Below, piece after piece: positions 47,284 through 56,687 of a DNA stretch of 64,000 nt (within the stretch, counting starts at the first letter, position 1; the number at the start of each line of letters is the position of its first letter). Under the pieces are notes generated by a model. It made no database searches, was not told the DNA's origin, and saw nothing but the letters and a program-made list of their open reading frames with translations. Source of the stretch: Pseudohongiella sp. O18 (GTDB taxonomy: Bacteria > Pseudomonadota > Gammaproteobacteria > Pseudomonadales > Pseudohongiellaceae); NCBI RefSeq assembly GCF_021729085.1, contig NZ_JAJSAR010000003.1:1-64000 (forward strand), given 5' to 3'. The position numbers and the translations under genes are program-made.

Positions 47284-48510
47284 TTACCTGAACAGGTTCA
47301 TGAAGAACAGCGTCAGCGCATCGATCAGACGCTTAAAGAAGCCACCACGTTCCACGGCATCTATTGCCACGACATCGCCGGTGTACAGCACCTCATCATC
47401 AAGCGTGATGTTAACCTGACCAAGCACTTCACCGGCCTCAAAACCGCCGCGAATCACCTCTTCTGTATCAAGAGTTGCCACCAGATCCTCGGCCCTGCCA
47501 CGAGGAATGGTCAGGAACACTTCTTCCTGGATGCCCAGATCAACACTGTTGGCCGCCCCGGCCCAGACGCGGGCATTATTGATAACCTGGCCGGCATCAT
47601 AAAGTTTGTGAGTTTCAAAGAAACGGAAACCATAGCTGAGCATCTTCTGGGTCTCTACTGCGCGCGCCTCTTCGTTGGCAGTACCCATCACCACAGAAAT
47701 CAGGCGCATGCCATCACGCTCGGCAGAAGCGACCAGACAGTAACCTGCAGCCGTGGTCCAGCCAGTTTTCATGCCATCAACAGTCGGATCGCGAAACAGC
47801 AATGTATTGCGATTGGCCTGGGTAATGCCATTGAAGGTAAATTCACGCTCCGAGTACATGGCGTAATGATCAGGGTGCTCCATGATCTTGACGCGTGCCA
47901 GCGTCGCCAGATCGCGCGCCGACATCAGGTTGGTTTCGGCGCCATCATCCAGGCCGCTGGAATTAATGAAGTAGGAGCTGGACATACCCAAAGACTGGGC
48001 GTGCTGGTTCATCAGGTCCGCAAAGGCAGCTTCGCTGCCGGCTATGTGTTCCGCCATGGCCACACTGGCGTCATTGCCGGACTGAATGATGATGCCCCGC
48101 AGCAGATCTTCAACACGCACGCGGCTGTTTACATCGACGAAGGTTTTGGAGCCTTGGGTCTGCCATGCCTTCTCGCTGATAAAAACAAGATCGTCATAGC
48201 TCATATTGCCATTGTCGATTTCCACCTCGGCAATATATGAGGTCATCATCTTGGTCAGACTGGCGGGCGGCAACGCCTCGTCTGCATTGTGTTCCATGAT
48301 GACATGACCAGTTTTGGCATCCAGCAGAATATAACTGCTACCGGCTATTTCCGGCGCTCTGGGCATAATGTTCTGAGCCGCAGCCGGCATTGCCGAGGCC
48401 AGCACCAGACTGGCAGTGGTCAACACGGCAACCAGGCGACGCCAGCGCGTCAGTCCTGAATGAGCGGATGTGGTTGATTGTGCGTCTGTTTTTGAAATCT
48501 GTATTGTCAT
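47284..48510 (-). CDS. dacA: D-alanyl-D-alanine carboxypeptidase (PBP5/6 type)
   Basis: This periplasmic enzyme trims the terminal D-Ala from peptidoglycan. It has a signal peptide (about 1-46, PAAAQ), catalytic Ser84 and Lys87 (ASLTK), the SGN motif near 145 and KTG in GMKTGWT near 245. A PBP5 C-terminal domain is followed by an amphipathic anchoring helix (FFKRLIDALTLFFMNLF). The length is 408 residues, near E. coli DacA (403). It lies between rlpA and ybeD as expected. Confidence 0.96.
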   Translation of the reverse strand: MTIQISKTDAQSTTSAHSGLTRWRRLVAVLTTASLVLASAMPAAAQNIMPRAPEIAGSSYILLDAKTGHVIMEHNADEALPPASLTKMMTSYIAEVEIDNGNMSYDDLVFISEKAWQTQGSKTFVDVNSRVRVEDLLRGIIIQSGNDASVAMAEHIAGSEAAFADLMNQHAQSLGMSSSYFINSSGLDDGAETNLMSARDLATLARVKIMEHPDHYAMYSEREFTFNGITQANRNTLLFRDPTVDGMKTGWTTAAGYCLVASAERDGMRLISVVMGTANEEARAVETQKMLSYGFRFFETHKLYDAGQVINNARVWAGAANSVDLGIQEEVFLTIPRGRAEDLVATLDTEEVIRGGFEAGEVLGQVNITLDDEVLYTGDVVAIDAVERGGFFKRLIDALTLFFMNLFR

Positions 48511-48517
48511 GAACTAA

Positions 48518-49396
48518 TTACTCTTCGACGGTAAATGGCTGACCCAGGTCAGCAGCTATCATCAGGTCAGTCAGGCGCTGTATCTCGCTTTGCTCAATAA
48601 TCGGCCCGATTCGAACCCGGTGCAGCTCCTGTTGATTGCTCTGAACAGAGCGAATAAACACCGGGCGAGAAGTCAGGTCGCGCAGTCGCGCCGACAGCTG
48701 TTCAGCTGCTCTACGACTGGAAAACGCGCCAGCTTGCAAATACTTCCCTGCAGTCTGTGCTACAAGGTCCGTTGCAGCGACGTTATTGGCAGATGTTGTG
48801 ACTGCACTGCCAGCATCATTGGCTGCCAGCAGCAGCTGCTGTCCAGGCACAATGGATTCGATATGCACCAGCGCCGTGCCTTGGTCGGCAAAACCCAGCT
48901 TCCAGGCAGCGGCGTAGGAAAGATCAATCACGCGGTCGTTATGGAAGGGACCACGGTCGTTAACACGAACGATGATGCTGCGTTGATTTTCCAGGTTGGT
49001 GACTCTGGCGAAACTGGGGATGGGCAGCGCGGTATGCGCCGCCGAAATCTGGTACATGTCAAAGATTTCGCCATTGGACGTCAAATGGCCATGGAACTTC
49101 TCACCGTACCAGGATGCCAGACCAGTTTGTTGAAAGCCCTCTTCTGTCGCCATGACTCGATAGCTTCGACCATTGACGGTATAGGGCGACCGATTGCCGG
49201 CCATGGTTCTCTGCAGCGGTTCAGGCACAACCTCGCGAATACTCGCCGGATCCATTGGTGCTGTCGGCGCACGGTCCTGACTGATACTGTAGCGGCCACT
49301 TTGTGAACTGCTGCTGTCACCACGCGGGGTAGATGTGCTGCCGCATGCTGCCAGCACTCCGGCCAGCACAACTACAACAAAAATTCTTATTTTCAC
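48518..49396 (-). CDS. rlpA: RlpA, septal lytic transglycosylase lipoprotein
   Basis: I place the start at a GTG (49396) with AGAGG eight bases upstream; an in-frame ATG at 49420 is possible but gives an odd signal peptide. The 292-residue product has a lipobox LAAC, a double-psi beta-barrel RlpA domain (GLASWYGEKFHGHLTSNGE, then VRVNDRGPF with catalytic Asp) and a C-terminal SPOR domain that binds denuded septal glycan. The usual upstream neighbours rodA and mltB are absent. Confidence 0.93.
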   Translation of the reverse strand: MKIRIFVVVVLAGVLAACGSTSTPRGDSSSSQSGRYSISQDRAPTAPMDPASIREVVPEPLQRTMAGNRSPYTVNGRSYRVMATEEGFQQTGLASWYGEKFHGHLTSNGEIFDMYQISAAHTALPIPSFARVTNLENQRSIIVRVNDRGPFHNDRVIDLSYAAAWKLGFADQGTALVHIESIVPGQQLLLAANDAGSAVTTSANNVAATDLVAQTAGKYLQAGAFSSRRAAEQLSARLRDLTSRPVFIRSVQSNQQELHRVRIGPIIEQSEIQRLTDLMIAADLGQPFTVEE

Positions 49397-49472
49397 TATT
49401 GTGCCTCTGGCTGATCGCATATCACCTGAACTACCTTTGTTTCAATCGTATGCGACCCGCAATACTAACGTG

Positions 49473-51437
49473 TTAGTCACTGCTTGTCAGTAACAGGGAC
49501 CCGTCATCCACCTGCTCTTGTTCAATGATCGGCAGCAGATACGCGTCCAGCACTTCCCGGGCCAATGGGCCACCAACCGAGCTGCCACCCTCGCCATTCT
49601 CTATGAACACCGCCACCGCGATGCGTGATTTGGGGGATGCATCAAACGCAATGAACATCGCATGATTCAGGTGATCCTCATTGACGGTTTCAGGATCCAT
49701 GCGATTGCCCCGTGCATCAACCTGAACCCCCACCACCTGCGCCGTTCCCGACTTGCCCCCCATCGGATAGGCCAGTGGCTCTGCACCGTGCACGTAGGGA
49801 TAGGCGGTGCCCTCGTGACGTCGGTGTTCGCGATCGTAAGGTTTGCTGACGGTATGCTCCATCGCCTGTCGCACATAGGCCACGTCTTCGGCTGAAGGGA
49901 GCAGCGGCTGCAGCACGTCCTCATCCGCAAAAATAGTGTCCGCAAACTCGCCATCGACACCATTCTGGACAGCCTTTAGCATGCGGGGGCGTTTAAAGAC
50001 CCCGTGGTTGGCAATCGTCGCCGCCGCGCTGGCCATTTGCAGAGTGGTGGCCTGGAACATGCCATTGCCGAAACCTTCAGGCGGCGTTTCGCCCGGATAC
50101 CAGGGCTCGCCGCGTGCCTCGCGCTTCCACTCTGGTGATGGCACCAGGCCGGGATTGGCATTGGGAATATCCAGCGCAGTGTTGCTGCCGAAACCCCAGG
50201 TCAGCAGATAGTCGTGCAGCGTATCAATGCCAAGTTCAACCGCGATATGACTGAAATAGGTATTGCATGACTGATAAATCGCGCGCTCCAGATCGATGGT
50301 GCCGTGTCCTGACTTATCCACCCACCACGTCCAGTCATAGTAAGGCCGGGAACGTCCGGGCAGTCGATAGAAGCCAGGGTCCTGAATGGTAAATTCCTTA
50401 TCCACAATGCCATGATACAAACCGGCAAGCCCTACGATTGGCTTGATCGTGGAGCCAGGTACTCTGGGGTTGATCGCACGGTTGAACATGGGCGAATAAC
50501 GTGACCGGTTAAGCTCATTAAGCTGATCACGACTGATACCGGTCACAAACAGATTGGGGTCATAACCTGGTTTGCTGACCATGGCCAGCACGCCTCCTGT
50601 GGCAGGATCGATCGCGACAATAGCGCCCCGCCGGTCACCCAGGGCAGCCTCTGCCGCGATCTGAAGCTGAATATCCATGTGCAACTGAATATCCAGCCCG
50701 GGTACCGGGTCGGTTCGCCCCAATACGCGCGTGACGCGACCCCGATTATTCTTCTCGACGGTTTCGAAGCCTACAGTACCGTGAAGGTGTTCCTCATAAG
50801 TCTTCTCAATGCCAATCTTGCCGATGTGATTGCTGCCACGATAGTTTCGCGATTGCTCTTCATTCATGGCCTGAAGTTCGTCACGGTTAATCTCCGAGAC
50901 ATAACCAATCGAGTGCGCTGTGGCTTCACCATACGGGTAATAACGCAGCAGTTGCGCCTCGACAGCAAAACCAGGCAATTTGTGCTGATTGACCGCAATA
51001 TGGGCAATTTCCTCGTCATTCAGCTGAAACTTCAATGGCACTGACGTGTGAGGTACGGACCGTCTCTGCAGTCGCTCCCGGTATTGTTCCAGGTCCTCAT
51101 CGGTGAGCGGTATGAAGTCGCGAACCACTTCCAGTGATTTTTCAAAATCAGTAGCCGTCTCTCGAACTACCGTCAGGTTGAAAATTGGCCGATTGTCCGC
51201 CAGCAGACTGCCGTTGCGATCGTAGATCAGTCCGCGCGTGGGAGGTATGAACTGGGAATGGAGTCGGTTGCCATCAGAACGCGCTGAAAAGTAATCATGG
51301 TTGAAAAGCTGCAGGTTGAGCATCCATCCCGCGAGGATTAATACCAGCAGCGTCACGAACCCGGCCGCGAAAATCAATCGACCGTGAAAAACCCGTATCT
51401 CTTGTTTATGCTCATCCAAACGGAATTTGTGTGCCAT
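49473..51437 (-). CDS. mrdA: Penicillin-binding protein 2
   Basis: This is the transpeptidase of the elongasome. A single N-terminal membrane helix (about 18-40) precedes the dimerisation domain and the transpeptidase domain, with the STIK motif (Ser near 330), the SCN motif (QSCNTYF) and KSGTAQ near 560. Length is 654 residues against 633 in E. coli. RodA, its obligate glycosyltransferase partner and usual next gene, does not follow; rlpA starts 76 bases after the stop. Confidence 0.96.
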   Translation of the reverse strand: MAHKFRLDEHKQEIRVFHGRLIFAAGFVTLLVLILAGWMLNLQLFNHDYFSARSDGNRLHSQFIPPTRGLIYDRNGSLLADNRPIFNLTVVRETATDFEKSLEVVRDFIPLTDEDLEQYRERLQRRSVPHTSVPLKFQLNDEEIAHIAVNQHKLPGFAVEAQLLRYYPYGEATAHSIGYVSEINRDELQAMNEEQSRNYRGSNHIGKIGIEKTYEEHLHGTVGFETVEKNNRGRVTRVLGRTDPVPGLDIQLHMDIQLQIAAEAALGDRRGAIVAIDPATGGVLAMVSKPGYDPNLFVTGISRDQLNELNRSRYSPMFNRAINPRVPGSTIKPIVGLAGLYHGIVDKEFTIQDPGFYRLPGRSRPYYDWTWWVDKSGHGTIDLERAIYQSCNTYFSHIAVELGIDTLHDYLLTWGFGSNTALDIPNANPGLVPSPEWKREARGEPWYPGETPPEGFGNGMFQATTLQMASAAATIANHGVFKRPRMLKAVQNGVDGEFADTIFADEDVLQPLLPSAEDVAYVRQAMEHTVSKPYDREHRRHEGTAYPYVHGAEPLAYPMGGKSGTAQVVGVQVDARGNRMDPETVNEDHLNHAMFIAFDASPKSRIAVAVFIENGEGGSSVGGPLAREVLDAYLLPIIEQEQVDDGSLLLTSSD

Positions 51438-51524
51438 AGTGTCCTGGTGTCAGCGCTCGTCCGGGCCATCATGCCCTGGAAACCTAAGTAGACAGGCTAT
51501 TTATCAATTAGTTTACACGTAATT

Positions 51525-51995
51525 TCAGGCGCGATGGTAGGGATGACCATTGATCACACTCCAGACACGATAAATCTGTTCTGCGATCAAAATTCGAACC
51601 AGCGGGTGAGGCAGCGTCAGTGCCGACAGCGACCACTTTTCCGATGCCTTTTGCAGGCATCTGGGTGACAGTCCGTCGGGCCCGCCCACAAGCAGACTCA
51701 GATGAGAACCATTGTCACGGATATCAGATACCCGTGAAGCCATCTGCTCTGTGCTTAATGCTTTGCCCTGCACATCCAGCGCAACCAGATAGTCACGTGT
51801 GCCGACTTTGGCCAGGAGACTGTCTGCCTCCTGCTCCATCATCTGCTCCACATTCAGATTTTTGCTGCGCCGCGCCATTGGCACTTCAATCAGGTTCAGG
51901 GCAAAATCGGCTGGCAGCCGCTTTTGATACTCCTGCACGCCCTGACTGACCCAGTCAGGCATGCGGGTACCCACAGATATCAGATTGATGTTCAC
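51525..51995 (-). CDS. rlmH: RlmH, 23S rRNA pseudouridine1915 N3-methyltransferase
   Basis: This SPOUT methyltransferase of 156 residues methylates the pseudouridine that RluD places at 1915 (rluD is at 11.7 kb). It starts MNINLISVGTRMPDWV and has the knot region LLVGGPDGLSP with the C-terminal HPLVRILIAEQIYRV. Its start overlaps the rsfS stop by four bases. The order mrdA-rlmH-rsfS-nadD-proA is conserved. Confidence 0.97.
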   Translation of the reverse strand: MNINLISVGTRMPDWVSQGVQEYQKRLPADFALNLIEVPMARRSKNLNVEQMMEQEADSLLAKVGTRDYLVALDVQGKALSTEQMASRVSDIRDNGSHLSLLVGGPDGLSPRCLQKASEKWSLSALTLPHPLVRILIAEQIYRVWSVINGHPYHRA

Positions 51996-52381
51996 TCTTT
52001 GTCGGCGGCTCGCTTGTCATTTGCTGATTGCGGACGGAAGCTCCACAGGTCTTCCAGTCGATACAGCGCGCGGGTGGCACCCAGCATGAGGTGCACGACC
52101 ACGTTGCCCAGATCAACCAGCACCCATTCGGCCTGTTCCCGGCCTTCGACACTGTTTACCGGCGCGCCTGCCTGTTTGACCTTGACCACAACCTCATCCG
52201 CCAGTGCCTTGATATGGGTACTGGATGTTCCTGTACATATCACCATGGCGTCCGTTAAAGGTGTCAGGTCAGCCACGTCAAACACTTCGATCTGCTGACC
52301 CTTGATATCCTCCAGCGCCGTTTTGATGACTTCAATCAGTTGCTTGTTTTCCAATGCTTGCAATCTCCTGCCCGTGGGCAT
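51992..52381 (-). CDS. rsfS: RsfS, ribosomal silencing factor
   Basis: RsfS binds L14 and blocks subunit joining during starvation. From the ATG at 52381 it has 129 residues, with DALTDAMVICTGTSSTHIKA-like core (here beginning DLTPLTDAMV) and EWVLVDLGNVVVHLM. A TTG at 52354, with AGGAG ten bases upstream, would give 120 residues and match RsfS N-termini better. A longer reading starting inside nadD is unlikely. Confidence 0.92.
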   Translation of the reverse strand: MPTGRRLQALENKQLIEVIKTALEDIKGQQIEVFDVADLTPLTDAMVICTGTSSTHIKALADEVVVKVKQAGAPVNSVEGREQAEWVLVDLGNVVVHLMLGATRALYRLEDLWSFRPQSANDKRAADKE

Positions 52382-52385
52382 GCGG

Positions 52386-53042
52386 TTATCTGTATAGTTT
52401 ATGCGTTTTGATGTAGTCGGCGACGACTGTTGGCAAATCGTCAATCGCTATGGTACCGGTTTGCCGTGCATCCCGGCGAACTCGTGTTGATGACTGGGGC
52501 AGTTTGATTCCTGTTACAAACAAAATTCGGCCAGCCCGCGTGTCGAACAAATCTTCCTGTTTCGACACCAGACGTGCCGCCAGCTCCGTCTGCAGTGCTG
52601 GTTCTGCATTCGCCTGCGAGAGTTCATCACGGCTGACCACACACAAATGTGCCAAGTCCAGGATATCCCGCCAGCGGTGCCAGCTGGGCAGCGACAGAAA
52701 ACTGTCCATGCCCATAATATAGACCATGGCTGCCTGCGGAAATTCCGCGCGCAGACTGCCAAGCGTATCGACCATGTAGGAAATACCTGGTCGCTGCAAT
52801 TCTCGCGTGTCTACAACAAAGCCCGGATAGTCCGCGATGGCGGCTTCCATCATGGCCAGCCGGTGCTCAGCGCTGGTGTTAGCGCCCGCGCGATGCCCCG
52901 GAACAGAACAGGGAATCAGACGCACCTGGTCCAGATTCAGTTTCAACTGAGCCGTTTGCGCCACCCGAAGGTGTCCAGTGTGCACCGGGTCGAACATGCC
53001 ACCCATGATTCCCAGTCGCATGCTCGCCGAGGTATTGATCAT
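52386..53042 (-). CDS. nadD: Nicotinate-nucleotide adenylyltransferase
   Basis: This enzyme makes nicotinate adenine dinucleotide, the substrate of the NadE at 14.5 kb. It has the nucleotidyltransferase motif [11 protein letters not shown] and the SSTRVR motif near the C-terminus. Length is 218 residues. It overlaps the proA stop by four bases; a second ATG seven codons in is also possible as the start. Confidence 0.96.
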   Translation of the reverse strand: MINTSASMRLGIMGGMFDPVHTGHLRVAQTAQLKLNLDQVRLIPCSVPGHRAGANTSAEHRLAMMEAAIADYPGFVVDTRELQRPGISYMVDTLGSLRAEFPQAAMVYIMGMDSFLSLPSWHRWRDILDLAHLCVVSRDELSQANAEPALQTELAARLVSKQEDLFDTRAGRILFVTGIKLPQSSTRVRRDARQTGTIAIDDLPTVVADYIKTHKLYR

Positions 53043-54298
53043 GTGCGGATGTGACCGTCACCAATCACGATATATTTCTGCGAAGTAAGGCCTTCCAGCC
53101 CAACCGGACCACGCGCGTGCAGTTTGTCGGTCGAAATGCCGATTTCTGCACCCAGGCCATACTCAAATCCATCAGCGAATCGAGTCGACGCATTGATCAT
53201 CACCGAGCTGGAATCCACTTCCCGGAGAAATCGCTGCGCACGGTTGAAGTCCTCGGTCACGATTGACTCGGTATGAGCCGAACTGTGGAGATTGATATGC
53301 TCGATCGCTTCATCCAGACCAGCGACAATTTTCACCGAGAGAATGGGCGCCAGATACTCTTCGTCCCAGTCGGCAGCGCTGGCTTCTCCGGCACCGGGAA
53401 TCAATGGCAGTGACTGCGAACAGGCGCGCCACTCGATCTGGTGCGGCGCCATCGCTTCAGCCAGCTGCGGCAGAACCTCAGCGGCAACCGCCTCGGCAAC
53501 CAGCAGGGACTCCAGTGTATTGCAGGTCCCGTAACGCTGTGTCTTGGCATTCAGCGTGATTTTTACCGCCTTCTCCAGATCAGCGCGGTCATCAATATAA
53601 ACATGGCAATTGCCGTCTAGATGTTTGATGACCGGCACACGAGACTCGGTGCTGATGCGTTCAATCAGGCCTTTGCCGCCGCGTGGCACGATGACATCGA
53701 CGTACTGCGGCATGGTGATCAACCGGCCGACCGCTTCACGGTCAGTGGTATCAATTACCTGCACGGCATGTTCGGTCAGACCAGCAGCTGCCAGCCCCTG
53801 GCGGATACAGGCCGCGATCGCCTGATTGGAGTGAAGCGCCTCTGAGCCGCCGCGCAGAATGGCAGCATTGCCTGATTTGAGACACAGACTGGCAGCCTCA
53901 CAGGTCACGTTGGGTCGAGATTCATAAATGATACCGATGACACCAAGCGGCACGCGCATTTTGCCAACCTGGATACCACTGGGGCGATAGCGCATGTCGC
54001 TGATCTCGCCCACTGGATCCTGCAGCGCCGCAACCTGCCGCAGGCCTTCCACCATGCCATCAATTCTGGCCGGTGTCAGGGCCAGGCGATCAAGCATGGC
54101 CGCATCAAGACCCTTGGCCTTGCCGGCTTCCAGGTCGCGCGCATTGGCACTCTCCAGTTCAGCGCGACTGCTTTCAATAGCATCGGCCATTGCCAGCAGT
54201 GCCTGGTTTTTCTGGCCGGTAGTCGCCGCCGCAGTGATACGGGACGCCTGTCTGGCCTGTGAGCCTACCTTGTCCATGTAGGCCGCGATATCGCTCAT
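53039..54298 (-). CDS. proA: Gamma-glutamyl phosphate reductase
   Basis: ProA reduces glutamyl phosphate to the semialdehyde in proline synthesis. The catalytic cysteine lies near residue 257 ([11 protein letters not shown]), and it has the aldehyde-dehydrogenase fold with 419 residues (E. coli 417). proB is not adjacent. It begins the proA-nadD-rsfS-rlmH-mrdA run, 50 bases after the YbgA-like gene. Confidence 0.97.
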   Translation of the reverse strand: MSDIAAYMDKVGSQARQASRITAAATTGQKNQALLAMADAIESSRAELESANARDLEAGKAKGLDAAMLDRLALTPARIDGMVEGLRQVAALQDPVGEISDMRYRPSGIQVGKMRVPLGVIGIIYESRPNVTCEAASLCLKSGNAAILRGGSEALHSNQAIAACIRQGLAAAGLTEHAVQVIDTTDREAVGRLITMPQYVDVIVPRGGKGLIERISTESRVPVIKHLDGNCHVYIDDRADLEKAVKITLNAKTQRYGTCNTLESLLVAEAVAAEVLPQLAEAMAPHQIEWRACSQSLPLIPGAGEASAADWDEEYLAPILSVKIVAGLDEAIEHINLHSSAHTESIVTEDFNRAQRFLREVDSSSVMINASTRFADGFEYGLGAEIGISTDKLHARGPVGLEGLTSQKYIVIGDGHIRT

Positions 54299-54336
54299 TT
54301 GAATGAATCCGCAGTGAAAAGTTTGGAAAGGCGCGC

Positions 54337-54342
54337 ATTATA
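54337..54342 (-). promoter_or_regulatory. Candidate proA -10 with GC discriminator
   Basis: TATAAT reads on the minus strand at 54342-54337, followed by GCGCGCC, about 40 bases before proA. The -35 is weak (TGCAGA at 17 bases). The string closely resembles the -10 regions at 48-53, 19577 and 30059. Confidence 0.45.
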
Positions 54343-54348
54343 GCGCAC

Positions 54349-55305
54349 TCAGATGTGATTCTGCAGGGCCATTTCCGCCGGGTAGGGATGCATGTACCAG
54401 GAACGCTCAATGTACTCGACCGGATTGCGGCGAAAATGATGATTCAGGAGTGTAATGGGCACAATCAGGGGCAACAGCCCTTTGTGATACCGTTCCAGCA
54501 TCTCGCGTAATTCCTCTTTGTCCTGCGCATCCAGCTGCTCTTTCAGATAACCCTGAATATGCTGCAGCACATTAACGTGATCGCCACGTGAAGCACGCTC
54601 CTTCAGCGCCTGCATCAGCTCAGGCAGGTACTGTTTGGCCACCTCGAAGACGTTGTCCTTGCGCGCGCTGGCCACCAGCGGCCCCAGACGGCGATAGGCT
54701 TTCTGGCAGTGGCTCATCAGTATCAGTTTGTGACGTGCATGAAAATCCGTTAGGGAAGCCACTGACAACCCATCAGCCACCAGTTGTCGCCAGCGATTCA
54801 TCACGTAGACCCGCTGAATGAAGTTCTCCCGCAACACGGCATCACCAAGTCGCCCTTCCTCTTCCACCGGCAGCTCCGGAAAACGCTCCATCATACGTGC
54901 TGCGAATATGCCGGCGCCCTCGCGAGGCGCATGCCCCGGACCGTACACCTTCACCCGCTCCATACCGCAGCTGGGTGAATCTTTTTTCAGTATAAACCCG
55001 CACATCTCACCCACCCAATGGGCCTGGGCATCAGCGCTGGCGGTCAGCTTGTCCGTGTAGTCGAGGGTATCGTCCTCAAAATCAACGCAGCGTACTTCGT
55101 CTTCCCGCTTGACCAGCCGGATTGGACGCCGGGGAATGCCAAGGCCAATATCAACCTCCGGACAGAAGGTGCGAAACTCAAAATACTGTCCCAGCGTGCG
55201 CTGAATGTAGGAGTGCTGTTTGTGGCCCCCGTTGAAGCGCACCTCTTCGCCCACCAGGCAGGCACTGATGCCAACCGGGATTTTTTGATGCTGGTGCTCG
55301 TTCAT
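54349..55305 (-). CDS. Two-domain DUF523 (TudS-like) and DUF1722 (YbgA) protein
   Basis: The N-terminal DUF523 half (about 1-155) carries three cysteines, Cys16, Cys48 and Cys113, at the positions that hold the [4Fe-4S] cluster in thiouracil desulfurase TudS. The C-terminal DUF1722 half (about 180-310) is the YbgA domain of unknown function. The length is 318 residues. A role in removing thiolated nucleobases is suggested by the cluster cysteines. YbgA is often beside photolyase phrB; here it is coupled to a GIY-YIG protein instead (4-base overlap). Confidence 0.85.
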   Translation of the reverse strand: MNEHQHQKIPVGISACLVGEEVRFNGGHKQHSYIQRTLGQYFEFRTFCPEVDIGLGIPRRPIRLVKREDEVRCVDFEDDTLDYTDKLTASADAQAHWVGEMCGFILKKDSPSCGMERVKVYGPGHAPREGAGIFAARMMERFPELPVEEEGRLGDAVLRENFIQRVYVMNRWRQLVADGLSVASLTDFHARHKLILMSHCQKAYRRLGPLVASARKDNVFEVAKQYLPELMQALKERASRGDHVNVLQHIQGYLKEQLDAQDKEELREMLERYHKGLLPLIVPITLLNHHFRRNPVEYIERSWYMHPYPAEMALQNHI

Positions 55306-55583
55306 GATGTGATATCCAGTTGCAGTTGGCCGGCAATCAGTTGCAGTTTTTCTGCGCGGCTCAGTTGTTTGATTTTATATTCCAGCTGCCGTGCTGTGCG
55401 TTGATCAACGCTCTGCGTCACATAGACCAGCTCCAGCGGACCACGCCCCCGCAGGTAACGTGCAGTCCGGGCACCCTGTGCCTGATGCTCGGCGAAGCGC
55501 CGGGCGACGTCGGTACTGATACCGGTGTATAGGCTGTCGTCACCGCAGCGAACCACGTAGACATGCCAGCCATCATTGACCAC
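55302..55583 (-). CDS. Small GIY-YIG nuclease-fold protein (UPF0213/YhbQ-like)
   Basis: This single-domain protein of 93 residues has WHVYVVRCGDDSLYTGIST at the start and RRFAEHQ with the conserved Arg and His; the glutamate expected near the C-terminus is present in the RQLEYKIKQL helix. YhbQ-type proteins bind and can cut branched or damaged DNA. It overlaps the MBL gene upstream by 11 bases and the YbgA-like gene downstream by four. Confidence 0.88.
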   Translation of the reverse strand: MVNDGWHVYVVRCGDDSLYTGISTDVARRFAEHQAQGARTARYLRGRGPLELVYVTQSVDQRTARQLEYKIKQLSRAEKLQLIAGQLQLDITS

Positions 55584-56484
55584 CGATCAGACTCCACAGA
55601 GCTGAATCGTCGCTGGCAGCGCTGTTCTGCTGACTGCCCTGCTGGCGGGCGCGACCTTCTCTTTCCAGTTTCAGCAGATGTGCCAGCAGTGTCTTCTCAG
55701 CCCATGGCAACAAATGGGCTGGAACATCATCATACACCGGGACCACCAGCTGCTTCAGCGTGACTGGCTGAATGTCTGCAAGATGAGTGATGATTTTCAG
55801 CTCGCGGCGCTGACGATGACGAATCAGGGCGCTGATCATCTGCTCCGGGTCGCTCATCAACTCTCCGTGTCCGGGCGCCAGATACTGCAGCGGCAGACTA
55901 CGCAACTGCTGCAGCGAGTCCAGATAGTCCTTCATGTCACCATCAGGCGGCAGTATGACCGGCGTCGTGCCTTGCAGAATGTGATCCCCGGTGAACAGCA
56001 GCGATTGTTCCTCCAGCAGAAAACACAGATGATTGGAAACATGTCCAGGTGTGCTGATCAGGCGCATGGTAAAACCATCACATTCGATACGCTCCTGGTC
56101 TTTGTAGATGCGGGATGGCTGAAACCCGGTATCCTGATAGGCCGCCTCCGGTGGTGCTGCCAGACCGATCAGTTCCGCACCGGTAGCCCGGTGCAGTGCC
56201 ATGGCCCCCGGCGAGTGGTCACCATGCGTATGAGTGACAAAAATCCATTCCAGCGGCCGTCCCTCGAGCGCCGCCTCAATGGCGGCAATATGCTCTGGGA
56301 GCGCCGGGCCTGGATCCACCAGCGCCATGCTCTCCGAACCGATCAGATAGGTATTGGTGCCCGGCCCGGTCATGGTGCTGGCATTGGGGCACAGAATCCG
56401 GTGCACGGGCACCTCGCCGGGTTGGAGTCCGTCGCGCAGCAGAGTCGGCCTGCCGACGACAAATCGGGAATTATCCATGCTCAT
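55573..56484 (-). CDS. MBL-fold hydrolase (LACTB2-like)
   Basis: The 303-residue protein has the metallo-beta-lactamase motif THTHGDH (84-90), a second ligand His in STPGHVSNH, a DHILQG aspartate and an HGE near the C-terminal part. The C-terminal winged-helix-like region (about 225-280) resembles the LACTB2 group, which cleaves RNA in mitochondria; bacterial members are poorly known. It leads a three-gene overlapping set with GIY-YIG and YbgA-like genes. Confidence 0.82.
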   Translation of the reverse strand: MSMDNSRFVVGRPTLLRDGLQPGEVPVHRILCPNASTMTGPGTNTYLIGSESMALVDPGPALPEHIAAIEAALEGRPLEWIFVTHTHGDHSPGAMALHRATGAELIGLAAPPEAAYQDTGFQPSRIYKDQERIECDGFTMRLISTPGHVSNHLCFLLEEQSLLFTGDHILQGTTPVILPPDGDMKDYLDSLQQLRSLPLQYLAPGHGELMSDPEQMISALIRHRQRRELKIITHLADIQPVTLKQLVVPVYDDVPAHLLPWAEKTLLAHLLKLEREGRARQQGSQQNSAASDDSALWSLIGGQ

Positions 56485-56687
56485 GTTGTGCCAGTAAGTT
56501 GCAAGAGCGCCAATGATAACGGCTTCACCCGTTCATGACCATGTCACGCGGACAGACCCGGCCAGGGTGGTTTTCACCGACGATTCACGCTATAAATGGC
56601 TCCTTTTTTGGCCGTCAGGTTAATGTCCCCGAGGATTGCGACCGGAAAGGGCCATCGACAACAATAAATAATGCAGGGCAGAGACAC

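Noticed and set aside
47032-48240. A 402-codon open frame on the plus strand
   Set aside because: It runs opposite to dacA and the ybeD end, which have clear motifs; the frame has no domain or start signal of its own.
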